In this document: piece by piece, positions 48,160-57,292 of the stretch
Position numbering within the stretch: position 1 is the stretch's first letter
Layout of the letters: every line of letters begins with the position of its first letter
Assembly (NCBI GenBank): GCA_963727545.1
Contig: CAVSGS010000012.1
Location: 372,001-436,000, forward strand
Reading direction: 5' to 3'
DNA: 64,000 nt
Origin: Flexifilum sp963727545
Lineage (GTDB): Bacteria > Chloroflexota > Anaerolineae > Aggregatilineales > Phototrophicaceae
Translations under genes and position numbers: made by a program
Notes under the pieces: model-generated
Database searches by the model: none
What the model saw: only the letters and a program-made list of their open reading frames with translations
What the model was told of the DNA's origin: nothing

Positions 48160-49752
48160 TTGAAGTTGTGGCAAATTGTGTGCCTTTGCGCCGGATTCTG
48201 CCTGCTCCTCGCGGCGGGCTGCACCACGACCGAGGATTCGTCGTCGCTGCTGGTCTCGCTAGCGGTCGACGGTCAGGAACGCAGCTATCCGCAGCCGATG
48301 GCGATCACGGTCGGCGAGTTTCTACGCCAAGCCAACGTCGAACTCGGACCACTCGACGAGGTGACGCCGCCCCTGTTCACGCAGATCAGCGACGGAATGC
48401 GTGTCACGGTGACGCGCGTCCAAGAGACGCAGGAATGCGAGAATCAGGAGATTCCGTTCAAGGAGAACCGCATTCCCAACGAGAGCTTGCAGCCCGGCGA
48501 TGAGCGCGTCGCGCAGCCGGGGCAAAGCGGCGTCGAGGAAATCTGCTATCGCATCACCATCCGCGACGGCGTGCGCGGCGATCGGGTTCCGGTCAAGTCC
48601 ACCGTGATCACTGCCGCGCAAGATGCGATCATCTACGTCGGACCAACCGGGCAGCTTGACTCGGTGCCGATCGAGGGGTCACTCGCCTACGTCAGCAACG
48701 GCAACGCGTGGATCATGCGCGGCGTCAGTTCCAACAAGCGCCTGCTGACCACTACCGGCGACCTTGACAATCACGTCTTCACACTGACACCTAACGGGCG
48801 CGAATTGCTTTTCAGCCGCGACTCGACCGATCCCGATACGTTCTTCAACCAGCTGTGGCTGATCAACGACACAACCAACGCCAACGCCGAGCCGATCGTC
48901 CTGCGCCCGGAAAACGTGCTCTACGCCGATTGGGTGCCCGGTCAACCGGACACAATCAGCTACTCCAGCGGCGAAATCACCGACAACAGCCCCGGCTGGC
49001 AGGCTTACAACGACCTTTGGCTGATGCGGATCGACCCGGCGAGCGGCGAATTGCTCAACGCGCGCCAGCTGGTCGACCGCTCTAACGGCTGGCTCAATAG
49101 CTGGTGGGGAACCGTCTTCCAGTGGTCGCCCGATGGCAGTAAGCTGGCATGGGTGCGCGCCGACTCAATGGGCTTAGTCAACACGAGTACCGGCGAGTTC
49201 GACACGCTGCTGACCTATCACGTCTTCACCAATCGTCAGCCGTGGTCGTGGCGCGCCGACGTGTCATGGTCGCCCGATGAGAGCTTGATCCTGACGACGG
49301 TTCACGGGCTGCCGATTGGCAGCGAACCCGCCGAGACCAGCCCGGCTTTCAACGTCGCCGTCACCGCGACCGATGGCTCGTTCAGCGCCGACGTGGTTCA
49401 AAACGCGGGTATCTGGTCGAAGCCGCGCTATTCGCCGCTGAGCAACACACCGTCGGGCGAAACCGGCTACATCGCCTATCTGCGCGCCCGCGACCTCGCC
49501 AACAGCATCAGCGCCTCGGCGGAATACGATCTCGTCGTCGCCGACCGCGATGGCAGCAACGCGCGCGTCGTCTATCCGCCCGCCGGTCAGCCGGGGATCA
49601 CCGCCAACGCCCCCTACTTCACGTGGAATCCGTCCGGCACGCAGATCGCCTTCATCTACGGCGGCAATCTGTGGGTCGTCGATGTGGAATCCGGGGTAGC
49701 GCATCAACTGACGCTGGATCGAGGCGCGTCGAACCCCGTCTGGACGCAATGA
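48160..49752 (+). CDS. Lipoprotein with ubiquitin-like/G5 domains and a WD40-like beta-propeller
   Basis: A 530-residue exported lipoprotein. The TTG at 48160 is the likely start, eight bases after TGGAG; the signal ends in a lipobox (CLLLAAGCTT). Next is a DUF348-like domain (VSLAVDGQERSYPQPMAITV, DGMRVTVTRVQE) and a G5 domain (ITIRDGVRGDRVPVKSTVIT), a pairing known from cell-wall proteins that bind glycans. From about residue 175 there are TolB/WD40-like blades (HVFTLTPNGRELLFSRDSTD, FQWSPDGSKLAWVRAD, VSWSPDESLILTTVH, YFTWNPSGTQIAFIYGGN). It probably holds wall or capsule glycan outside the membrane. Its stop overlaps the next start (ATGA). Confidence 0.85.
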   Translation: MKLWQIVCLCAGFCLLLAAGCTTTEDSSSLLVSLAVDGQERSYPQPMAITVGEFLRQANVELGPLDEVTPPLFTQISDGMRVTVTRVQETQECENQEIPFKENRIPNESLQPGDERVAQPGQSGVEEICYRITIRDGVRGDRVPVKSTVITAAQDAIIYVGPTGQLDSVPIEGSLAYVSNGNAWIMRGVSSNKRLLTTTGDLDNHVFTLTPNGRELLFSRDSTDPDTFFNQLWLINDTTNANAEPIVLRPENVLYADWVPGQPDTISYSSGEITDNSPGWQAYNDLWLMRIDPASGELLNARQLVDRSNGWLNSWWGTVFQWSPDGSKLAWVRADSMGLVNTSTGEFDTLLTYHVFTNRQPWSWRADVSWSPDESLILTTVHGLPIGSEPAETSPAFNVAVTATDGSFSADVVQNAGIWSKPRYSPLSNTPSGETGYIAYLRARDLANSISASAEYDLVVADRDGSNARVVYPPAGQPGITANAPYFTWNPSGTQIAFIYGGNLWVVDVESGVAHQLTLDRGASNPVWTQ

Positions 49753-52700
49753 GGCGACAGCTTTTCATCCTCCTGATCGCGCTGATGGTACTGGCGGGAA
49801 GTGTCGTCACCGTCGGCGCAACCATCCACCAGCGCGACGCCGATCTGCGCGGCTACGTCGATCCGGTGCAAACCGCCGATCTGCCCTATCGCCAGCCGCT
49901 GCTCGGCGTCAACGCCGAACTGACGCAGTACAGTGCCAGCGCACTCACGCAGCAGCTTGACCTGATGCGGCAGGCGCACATCACGTGGGTGCGCCAGTTC
50001 TTCCGCTGGGACGAGATCGAGCCGCAGCCCGGCGTCTATCAATGGGATCAATGGGATGCCATTGTCCAGCCTTTTACTGCCAACACCGATCTGAAGCTGG
50101 TCGCGGTGCTGATGAACGCCCCCGCGTGGACGCATGAAGTCGACAATCCCACCGCCCCGCCGACCGATCCGGCGGATTTCGCCGCGTTCGCCCGCGCCTT
50201 CGCCGAACGTTACGGCGCTACCATCGACGTCTATCAGATTTGGGACGAACCGAACTTGCGCGAAGCGTGGGGCGGTGCCGATCCACGTCCTGCCGATTAT
50301 CTCGCCTTGCTCAGCGACGCTTACAGTGCCATTCACGGCGCGGACAGCAGCGCCACCGTGATCGCAGCGGGTCTCGCGCCGACCACCGAAACCGGTCCCG
50401 CCAACCTCAGCGATATCGACTACTTGAACGACCTCTACGCGCTCGGCGCAGCACCCTACATGGATGCGGTCGGCGCCAAGCCGTTCGGCTTCGACCGCTC
50501 GCCCGACGATCGCACCGTCCGCGCCGACACGCTGGATTTCTCGCGCTTGGTCGCCCTGCGTGAAGTCATGACGGAGCACGGCGACGGCGCGAAAGCGCTC
50601 TGGCTGAGCAGTTGGGGCTGGAACAGCCTGCCCGCCGATTGGTCGGGCGCACCCTCGATCTGGGGCAGCGTGAGCCGCCGATCAGCAGGTCAGCTACACG
50701 CTGGCGGCGCTGGATCGCATCGACCGCGAAATGCCTTATGTCGCTGGCGCGATCCTCTATCACTGGCAGCCGGACGTCTCGACGGATGATCCGCATTGGG
50801 GCTTCGCCCTAGTCGATGCCACCGGCAGTCCCACACTGTTATGGTCGGCGCTGGCGAATCGCGCCCAGCCCGCCGCCGCCGAGAATGGCTTGTACTTCCC
50901 GGCGAATGCCTATGCGCGCTACAGCGGCGTCTGGACGTTCGGCGCGCTCGGCGCGGACATCGGCTGGGTGCAGGACAGCCAGCTTGATTTCACGTTTGAG
51001 GGCAGCGACCTCGCCCTGCTGCTCCGTCAAGGCGATTACGTCGCCCTGCTCTACGCGACCATCGACGGGCAGCCCGCCAACGCCCTGCCTTACGACGCCG
51101 ACGGCAACACGTTTATCAATCTGACCAGCGGCGACCAGCAGCCGCACACGAGCCTTGTCACTGTCGCCCGCAATCTCGGCGCAGGGACGCATACGCTCCA
51201 TCTCGCGGCGGACCGCGGCTGGGATCGCTGGGCGTTGGCAGGTTTCGCCGTCAGTTCCGGCGATCTCGCCACGCCGTACAACAATCAAATCGCCGTCGCG
51301 ATCTTGACCGCCGCAATCGCCGCGCTCGCCTCGGTCGTGACCGCGCTCCGCTTCGATTGGCGTCCGCTCACCCGACGAACCGCGCGGCTATGGAATCGAC
51401 TTGGCGGCGTCGGACAGATCGCCGTCAGCGTGATCACGTCGCTGGCGCTGATGATCGGGATGCTGCTGACGTGGAGCGACTCAGTACCGGCGCTGTTCCG
51501 ACGCGAACCGGCACAGCTTGGGTTAGCGATCCTGACCGCCGGACTGATCTATCTACAGCCCCAGCTGTTGATCACGCTGGTGGCGCTGGTCGTCCTGTTC
51601 GTGATCGTCTATCACCGCGTCGATCTCGGTCTGATGCTGACGGTCTTCTACACGCCGTTCTTCCTCTTCCCGGTCGAACTCTACAAGTTCGCTTTCCCCA
51701 TGTCCGAGCTGCTGATTCTGCTGACCGGGGCAGCGTGGCTGCTGCGCACGCTGGCTGGATGGGGGCGCACCCGTCAGAGCGCCGTTCACCTCGCCTCGTC
51801 GTCGATCTCCACACACTTGATCGCTCTTGACGTCGGCGTGCTCGCGTGGGTGATCCTCGGCACGGTCTCGCTGACGTGGGCGGAGCAGCGCGGCGCAGCG
51901 CTCACCGAACTGCGCACGCTGATCCTCGAACCGAGCCTGTTCTACTTAATCCTGCGCGCGACCGTCCGCGACCGCGCGGCGCTGCTGCGATTGATCGACG
52001 CCCTGCTGATCGCCGGGGGGCTGGTCGCTGTGATCGGGCTGTATCAGTACGTCAACGGCGATGCCATCATCACCGCCGAAGCGGGCGCGCGGCGGCTCGC
52101 CAGCGTCTACGGCTCACCGAACAACGTCGGCTTGTTCCTCGGTCGCTGTATTCCTTTCTTGCTGGCATTCGCGATCGCGCCGGTCGATCTCCGGCGACGA
52201 CTGCTCGCGGGCGGCACGCTGATCGTCGTGCTGATCGCTGCGCTGCTCAGCCAGAGCGCCGGAGCATTGTTCATCGGCATTCCGGCAGCGGTCGCGGCGG
52301 TACTGCTGCTGCTGCTCGGCAAGCGCGGCATTCTGGCGATCCTCGGCTCGCTCGGTGTCGGTGCGGTCGGCGCGGCGATTGCCCTGCGCACGGAGCGCTT
52401 CGCCCACGTGCTCGACTTCAGCGCCGGGACGAACTTCTTTCGCATCCGCGTCTGGCAGAGCGCCCTTGAGATGATCCACGACCACCCGATCACCGGACTG
52501 GGACTCGACCAGTTCCTTATACGCCTATCGCGGGCGCTACATCCTGCCCGATGCGTGGCAAGAACCAAATTTGTCGCATCCGCATGACTTCCTGCTCGAT
52601 TGGTGGGTACAACTCGGCATCTTCGGCGTGATCGTCTTCGCGTGGATTCAAGTCGCCTTCTGGCGGCGTGCCTTTGCGATCTATCGTCAGGTGAACCGCG

Positions 52701-52870
52701 ATCCGTTAGCGCTGGCGCTGGTCGTCGGCGCGATGGGCAGCATGATCAATCTGCTGGCGCATGGTCTGGTCGATAACAGCGTCTTCGTCAACGATTTGGC
52801 TTACGTGTTTGTCCTGTTACTGGGCATCGTGGCGCAGCTTGCCGCAACCCCGACGCCGAAGGAATTGTGA
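49749..52870 (+). CDS. Glycosidase-like domain fused to an O-antigen ligase/polymerase (frameshifted)
   Basis: One gene of about 1040 residues interrupted by indels near 50690 and 52513 (an extra T in CCTTATAC). After a membrane anchor (LFILLIALMVLAGSVVTVGA) comes a TIM-barrel domain of the GH39/GH5 kind: WVRQFFRWDEIEPQPGVYQW, NAPAWTH, and YQIWDEPNLREAWGG with the acid/base Glu. Where the nucleophile Glu is expected (usually TEFGW) the sequence has LSSWGW, so hydrolysis may be lost. A beta-sandwich region follows (about 385-505), then ten or more membrane helices with the Wzy/WaaL pattern: WAEQRGAALTELRTLILEPS, YGSPNNVGLFLGRCIPFLLA, FRIRVWQSALEMIHDHPITG, LSHPHDFLLDWWVQLG. It would join or transfer glycan chains at the outer face of the membrane. 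The two parts are in the same frame between the indels, so they form one polypeptide. Confidence 0.83.
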
Positions 52871-52979
52871 AACTCGCATAAAATGGTACGAGGTGACGGG
52901 TTCCAACTAAGGAGGTGGTATCTGGTTCAGATAATCTGGTAAACTTCGTTAGGAATCCTTCTAGAGACAAAAGAGGTGG

Positions 52980-53918
52980 ATGTTGCGCGTCTTGATCACA
53001 GGTGCTGCTGGCTTCATCGGTTCGCATTTATGCGACCGCTTCCTTGCGGAAGGGCACAGCGTCATCGGCATGGATAATCTCATCACTGGCAATGTACGGA
53101 ACATCGCCCATCTTGCCGGGAACGCCCGGTTCCTCTTCGTCCGGCATGACGTGACGAATTACATCTACGTCCGCGACGACCTCGACGCGGTGCTGCACTT
53201 CGCCTCACCCGCCAGCCCGATCGACTACCTGAAGTATCCCATTCAAACCCTGAAGGTCGGCGCGCTAGGGACGCATAACGCGCTCGGCTTAGCGCTGGCG
53301 AAAGGCGCACGCTTCCTGATCGCCTCGACCTCCGAGGTCTATGGCGATCCGCTGCAACACCCACAGCGCGAAGACTATGCCGGTAACGTCGATCCGATTG
53401 GTCCGCGCGGCGTCTACGACGAAGCCAAGCGCTTCGCCGAAGCCATGACGATGGCATATCACCGCGCGCAAGGCGTCGATACCCGCATCGTCCGCATCTT
53501 CAACACCTACGGACCGCGAATGCGCCTCGACGATGGTCGCGTGGTGCCAAACTTCATCGGGCAAGCACTGCGCGGTGAGCCGCTGACGGTCTACGGCGAC
53601 GGTTCGCAGACCCGCAGCTTCCAGTTCGTCGACGACTTGATCGAAGGCGTCTACCGCCTGTTGATGAGTAATTACAATGAGCCGGTGAATATCGGCACGC
53701 AAGAAGAAATGAGCATCCTTGACTTCGCCCAGCAGGTCAATCAACTGACCGGCAACCAAGCAGGGATCGTCTTCAAGGAGCAGGATCGCATCAAGGGCGA
53801 CCCGCAAACCCGCCGCCCTGATTCAACCCGCGCCCGCGAGGTATTAGACTGGCAGTCGAGCATCCCGCTGAGCGTAGGACTACCCAAAACCATCGACTAT
53901 TTCCGCGGGGTCGTGTGA
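52980..53918 (+). CDS. UDP-glucuronate decarboxylase-like NAD-dependent epimerase/dehydratase
   Basis: A 312-residue extended SDR. The NAD fold is LITGAAGFIGSHLCDR; the active site is Ser-Thr in IASTSEVYGDP and YxxxK in GVYDEAKRFAEA. HFASPASPIDYLKYPIQTLK, NPxIGPRG-like VDPIGPRGVYDEAK and VRIFNTYGPRM are the signature of UDP-xylose synthases, which turn UDP-glucuronate into UDP-xylose. It supplies a precursor for the surrounding glycan genes. The ATG at 52980 follows GAGGTGG. Its end overlaps the next gene (GTGA). Confidence 0.9.
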   Translation: MLRVLITGAAGFIGSHLCDRFLAEGHSVIGMDNLITGNVRNIAHLAGNARFLFVRHDVTNYIYVRDDLDAVLHFASPASPIDYLKYPIQTLKVGALGTHNALGLALAKGARFLIASTSEVYGDPLQHPQREDYAGNVDPIGPRGVYDEAKRFAEAMTMAYHRAQGVDTRIVRIFNTYGPRMRLDDGRVVPNFIGQALRGEPLTVYGDGSQTRSFQFVDDLIEGVYRLLMSNYNEPVNIGTQEEMSILDFAQQVNQLTGNQAGIVFKEQDRIKGDPQTRRPDSTRAREVLDWQSSIPLSVGLPKTIDYFRGVV

Positions 53919-55366
53919 CCCGACTCGCGGTACGCAGCCTGCCGGCACCGCTCATTTGGGCGCTGCTGGCAGTGCTGGTCGGCATCTTAGCGGCAACCCA
54001 AGCCACCGGCGTGACCTTAGCGGTCTTGGCGGTCACCGCTTTTGCGCTGCTCGGTGCGATCACGCCCTTGAGCGCGCTCGGCATCTTGCTGATCGTCGCG
54101 CCGCTTCGAGCGTTGATCGCCACAGAGTCGCCCGTGCAGCTTCCGCTCGACGTCGGACAAATCGCCCTGATCGCCCTGATCGGCTTCTGGCTGGTCGACC
54201 ATATCGCCCACAATCAAGCGCTGCCGCGACCGCGCTGGACGCCGCTCTATCTCCCCCTGATCGGCTTCATCGCCGCGACCGGCATCACCGCCTTCACCGC
54301 GCTCTCGTTGAGCGCATGGCTCAGCGAGTGGCTGAAGTGGGTGCAGGTGCTCCTGCTGGTCGTCATCTGCCTTGACCTCGGCGCATGGGAGTGGCTGATC
54401 TTCGCCCTCGTGCTCGCCGGAGCCGCCAATGCGCTGATCGGCATCTACGAGTATTTCGGCGGCAGCGGCGCGCTCCATCTCCTCATCGACGGCGTGCATT
54501 TTCGCGCCTTCGGCACCTTCGGGCAGCCAAACCCCTTCGGCGGCTTCATGGGCTTGCTCGCCCCCGTTGCGCTGATGGCGACTCTCGGCTACAGCTACCG
54601 CCTCTGGCGACGCTGGCGCGCCAACCTGACTTTGACCTTTACGACGATTGCCGCTCCGATCTTCTACCTATCCGCCGCCGTCCTGCTCTGCCTCGGCATT
54701 TACTTCTCGTGGAGTCGGGGATCGTGGCTCGGCTTTGCCATCGCCTTGGGCGCGATGCTGTTCGCCCTGCCGCGCAAGTGGTGGTACGGCGCGAGCGTCG
54801 CCGCCGCGCTCGCAGCGATGATTGTGCTGTTGTGGATCAGCGGCGTGCTGCCCGCTTCGGTGATCGCCCGCGTCCAAAGCGCGACCGACGAAATCGTCGC
54901 CGTCAGCGACGTACGCGGCGTCGATATTACAACGGCAAACTATGCCAACGTCGAACGGCTGGCGCATTGGCAGGCGGCGCTCAACATGGGACGCGCCAAT
55001 TTCTGGTTCGGCGTCGGATTCGGCAACTTTGAAACAGCATACCCGCAGTACAATCTACTCAACTGGCAGCTAGCGCTCGGTCATGCCCACAATTACTACT
55101 TGAATGTTTTTGCAGAGGCTGGCATGATTGGATTGGTCAGTTACCTTGGCTTGTGGATCAGCGTCATCGCGGTGACGTGGCGCGCTCGCCGTCACCCGGA
55201 TCCACTCGCACGGTTAATCGTCGTCGGTCTGCTCGGCACGTGGACGTATCTCGCTGTCCACAGCCTGACCGATAACTTGTACGTCAACAACCTATTCCTA
55301 CATCTGGGAGTGCTGCTCGGCGTACTTGCCGTGCTGAACAATATTGAATGCGTGAGGATGGAATGA
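53915..55366 (+). CDS. O-antigen ligase/polymerase family membrane protein
   Basis: A 483-residue protein with about ten to twelve transmembrane helices, start GTG in an overlap with the decarboxylase gene. The Wzy_C-type region is visible: YFGGSGALHLLIDGVHFRAF, GTFGQPNPFGGFMGLLAPVA, then the periplasmic loop from HWQAALNMGRANFWFGVGFG to LGHAHNYYLNVFAEAGMIGL with the conserved His. Such proteins polymerise repeat units or ligate glycan to an acceptor. It is the second such protein in a row after the fused one. Confidence 0.9.
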   Translation: MTRLAVRSLPAPLIWALLAVLVGILAATQATGVTLAVLAVTAFALLGAITPLSALGILLIVAPLRALIATESPVQLPLDVGQIALIALIGFWLVDHIAHNQALPRPRWTPLYLPLIGFIAATGITAFTALSLSAWLSEWLKWVQVLLLVVICLDLGAWEWLIFALVLAGAANALIGIYEYFGGSGALHLLIDGVHFRAFGTFGQPNPFGGFMGLLAPVALMATLGYSYRLWRRWRANLTLTFTTIAAPIFYLSAAVLLCLGIYFSWSRGSWLGFAIALGAMLFALPRKWWYGASVAAALAAMIVLLWISGVLPASVIARVQSATDEIVAVSDVRGVDITTANYANVERLAHWQAALNMGRANFWFGVGFGNFETAYPQYNLLNWQLALGHAHNYYLNVFAEAGMIGLVSYLGLWISVIAVTWRARRHPDPLARLIVVGLLGTWTYLAVHSLTDNLYVNNLFLHLGVLLGVLAVLNNIECVRME

Positions 55367-55956
55367 ATCAGACGACCACCGCCAAGGCGAATCGCATCGC
55401 CATTCGCAATCCGCTGGATATTCCGATTAAGGCGGTTGCCAATCGCGTCGGCGGCAGCAAAGCCAAAGAGGTCGAACGTTTCCTCAAATTCGCCACGGTT
55501 GGCACCACCGGCGCCATTATCGACTCCGGAACGCTGTTCATTTTGCAAGCGACCGTCCTCCCGCCAACACTGCAAAACCCCGACTGGAATGTCGCTATTG
55601 CATCGACGATCTCCTTTGTCGCCGCAATTACAAGCAACTTCTTCTGGAATCGACTGTGGACGTATCCCGACTCACGTACGCGCTCGTGGCGGCGGCAGAT
55701 GACTCAGTTCGGCTTGGTCAGCCTCGTTGGCTGGATCGGGCGCACCATCTGGATCACGGCAGCCCACGAGCCAGTCGGTCACGCCTTGATGCCGATTCTC
55801 CTGCCGCTGATCGAAATGCAGCGCCCCGGCTATATGCCCACGCCCACCGCTGAAGCTAAGCTTGGCTCGATGGCAACGTGGTTTGTCGGCGTGATCGTGG
55901 TGATGATCTGGAACTTCATCGTCAACCGGCTCTGGACGTACAACGACGTGGAATAA
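55363..55956 (+). CDS. GtrA-like membrane protein
   Basis: A 197-residue protein of the GtrA family (four helices), thought to help move undecaprenyl-phosphate-linked sugars or otherwise aid surface glycosylation. Typical pieces are VERFLKFATVGTTGAIIDSG, AITSNFFWNRLWTYPDS and the C-terminal VVMIWNFIVNRLWTYNDVE. A longer than usual loop (residues about 120-165) separates helices 3 and 4. ATG 55363 overlaps the previous stop and follows GAGG. Confidence 0.9.
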   Translation: MNQTTTAKANRIAIRNPLDIPIKAVANRVGGSKAKEVERFLKFATVGTTGAIIDSGTLFILQATVLPPTLQNPDWNVAIASTISFVAAITSNFFWNRLWTYPDSRTRSWRRQMTQFGLVSLVGWIGRTIWITAAHEPVGHALMPILLPLIEMQRPGYMPTPTAEAKLGSMATWFVGVIVVMIWNFIVNRLWTYNDVE

Positions 55957-55960
55957 AAAC

Positions 55961-56046
55961 AGTGCAGAGTACTGAGTACCGAGTGCTGAGTAAAAGCAAC
56001 CCCCATGAAATCAGTTTAGCCGTAGGGGCACAGCGTGCTGTGCCCT
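55961..56046. repeat. Short GAGTACT-like repeats followed by palindrome copy 5
   Basis: Bases 55966-55992 hold three close copies of GAGTACT/GAGTACC/GAGTGCT with CGAGT/TGAGT links. At 56026-56045 lies a perfect palindrome, arms GGGCACAGC and GCTGTGCCC around GT, preceded by GTAG, matching the dispersed family. Confidence 0.6.
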
Positions 56047-56092
56047 TATTTGCTGTACTCCCCAGCAATTTGCAGCTTAGGTGGCATCGTCT

Positions 56093-57217
56093 TTGACTCG
56101 GTCCTCGATTGCCATCGACTACACGCCCGCCTACGAACAAGGCGGCGGTATCGGGCGCTACGTCCGCGAGTTGGTCGCCGCGTTAGCGCGCCAGCCTGCC
56201 GAGTTCGATTATCGCCTGTTCGTCGCCGGCGCGGATCAACTCCCGGCGCTTCCCGGCTCGAACTTCCGCTGGTGTCCCACGCGGATCACGCCGCGCTGGT
56301 TGGCGCGAATTTGGGGACGCGCCCGGCTCCCGCTGCCGGTCGAAGTCTTCACCGGCAGAACCGATCTCTATCACGCGACCGATTTCGTCCTGCCGCCGAC
56401 ACTCGCCCGCCATACGCTGCTGACAGTACACGACCTTTCCTTCGTGCGGGTGCCCGAAACCGCCAGCCCCAGCCTCAAAGCTTATCTCGACACCGTCGTC
56501 CCGCGTTCGGTGCAGCGCGCCGATCACATCCTCGCCGACTCACAGGCGACGAAAGATGATCTGGTCGCGCTCTATCGCACCCCTGCCGACAAGATCACGG
56601 TACTGCTCAGCGGCGTCGATGCGCGCTTCCAGCCCACCGACGATCCGGGTGTGCGTCAGAAATACGCCCTAACCGACCGCCCTTATCTGTTCTCGGTCGG
56701 CACGGTTCAACCTCGTAAGAACTACATCCGGCTGATTCAAGCGCTAGCGGTCTTGCGCGAGCGTGGCTACGACCTCGATCTCGTCATCGCCGGTGGCAAG
56801 GGCTGGCTCGATGACCCGATTTACGCGGCAATTCAGTCGCTGAAGCTTGGCGACCACGTCCACCTGATCGGCTTCGCCGACGACGCCGATCTACCTGCGC
56901 TCTACAGCGCAGCACTGATCACCGCCGTGCCGTCGCTGTATGAAGGCTTCGGCATTCCGGTACTGGAGTCGATGGCGTGTGGAACGCCGGTCGTCACCTC
57001 GACCGTTTCATCGCTGCCCGAAGTCGCCGGAGATGCCGCGCTGATGATCGACCCGACCGACCTCGACGCGCTGATCGATGCGCTCAATCGCTTGATCGAC
57101 AGCGAGACGCTGCGCCACGACCTGACGGCGCGCGGACTCGCCCGCGCCCGCGAATTTACGTGGGAGCGCTCCGCCCGTCAGCTCAGCGACATCTACCGCC
57201 GCCTGTTGGCAGCGTAA
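56093..57217 (+). CDS. Family 4 glycosyltransferase
   Basis: A GT4 enzyme of about 374 residues. The TTG at 56093 (TRSSIAIDYTPAYEQGGGIG) has AGGTGG eight bases upstream; the in-frame GTG at 56081 overlaps that site and is less likely. GT4 features are the Gly-rich N-terminal loop GGGIGRYVREL, LYHATDFVLP, LLTVHDLSFVRVPE, LFSVGTVQPRKNYIRLIQAL, and PSLYEGFGIPVLESMACGTP with both glutamates. Close to WbaZ/mannosyltransferase-like enzymes; it ends the surface-glycan block. Confidence 0.9.
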   Translation: MTRSSIAIDYTPAYEQGGGIGRYVRELVAALARQPAEFDYRLFVAGADQLPALPGSNFRWCPTRITPRWLARIWGRARLPLPVEVFTGRTDLYHATDFVLPPTLARHTLLTVHDLSFVRVPETASPSLKAYLDTVVPRSVQRADHILADSQATKDDLVALYRTPADKITVLLSGVDARFQPTDDPGVRQKYALTDRPYLFSVGTVQPRKNYIRLIQALAVLRERGYDLDLVIAGGKGWLDDPIYAAIQSLKLGDHVHLIGFADDADLPALYSAALITAVPSLYEGFGIPVLESMACGTPVVTSTVSSLPEVAGDAALMIDPTDLDALIDALNRLIDSETLRHDLTARGLARAREFTWERSARQLSDIYRRLLAA

Positions 57218-57252
57218 ACTAGTGCCTTACGCTCACGGACTTGAGTCTTTGC

Positions 57253-57258
57253 TATAAT
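57253..57258 (+). promoter_or_regulatory. Possible -10 box upstream of the small conserved protein gene
   Basis: A perfect TATAAT lies 34 bases before the ATG at 57293. No good -35 hexamer is found at the usual distance, so support is limited. Confidence 0.35.
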
Positions 57259-57292
57259 TCGAAAATGAGTTGACAGTAGAAAAGGATAGAAG

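Noticed and set aside
52915..52994. A 26-codon leader frame starting at GTG after AAGGAG
   Set aside because: The GTG overlaps the ribosome site instead of following it, and no regulatory hairpin pair is visible.
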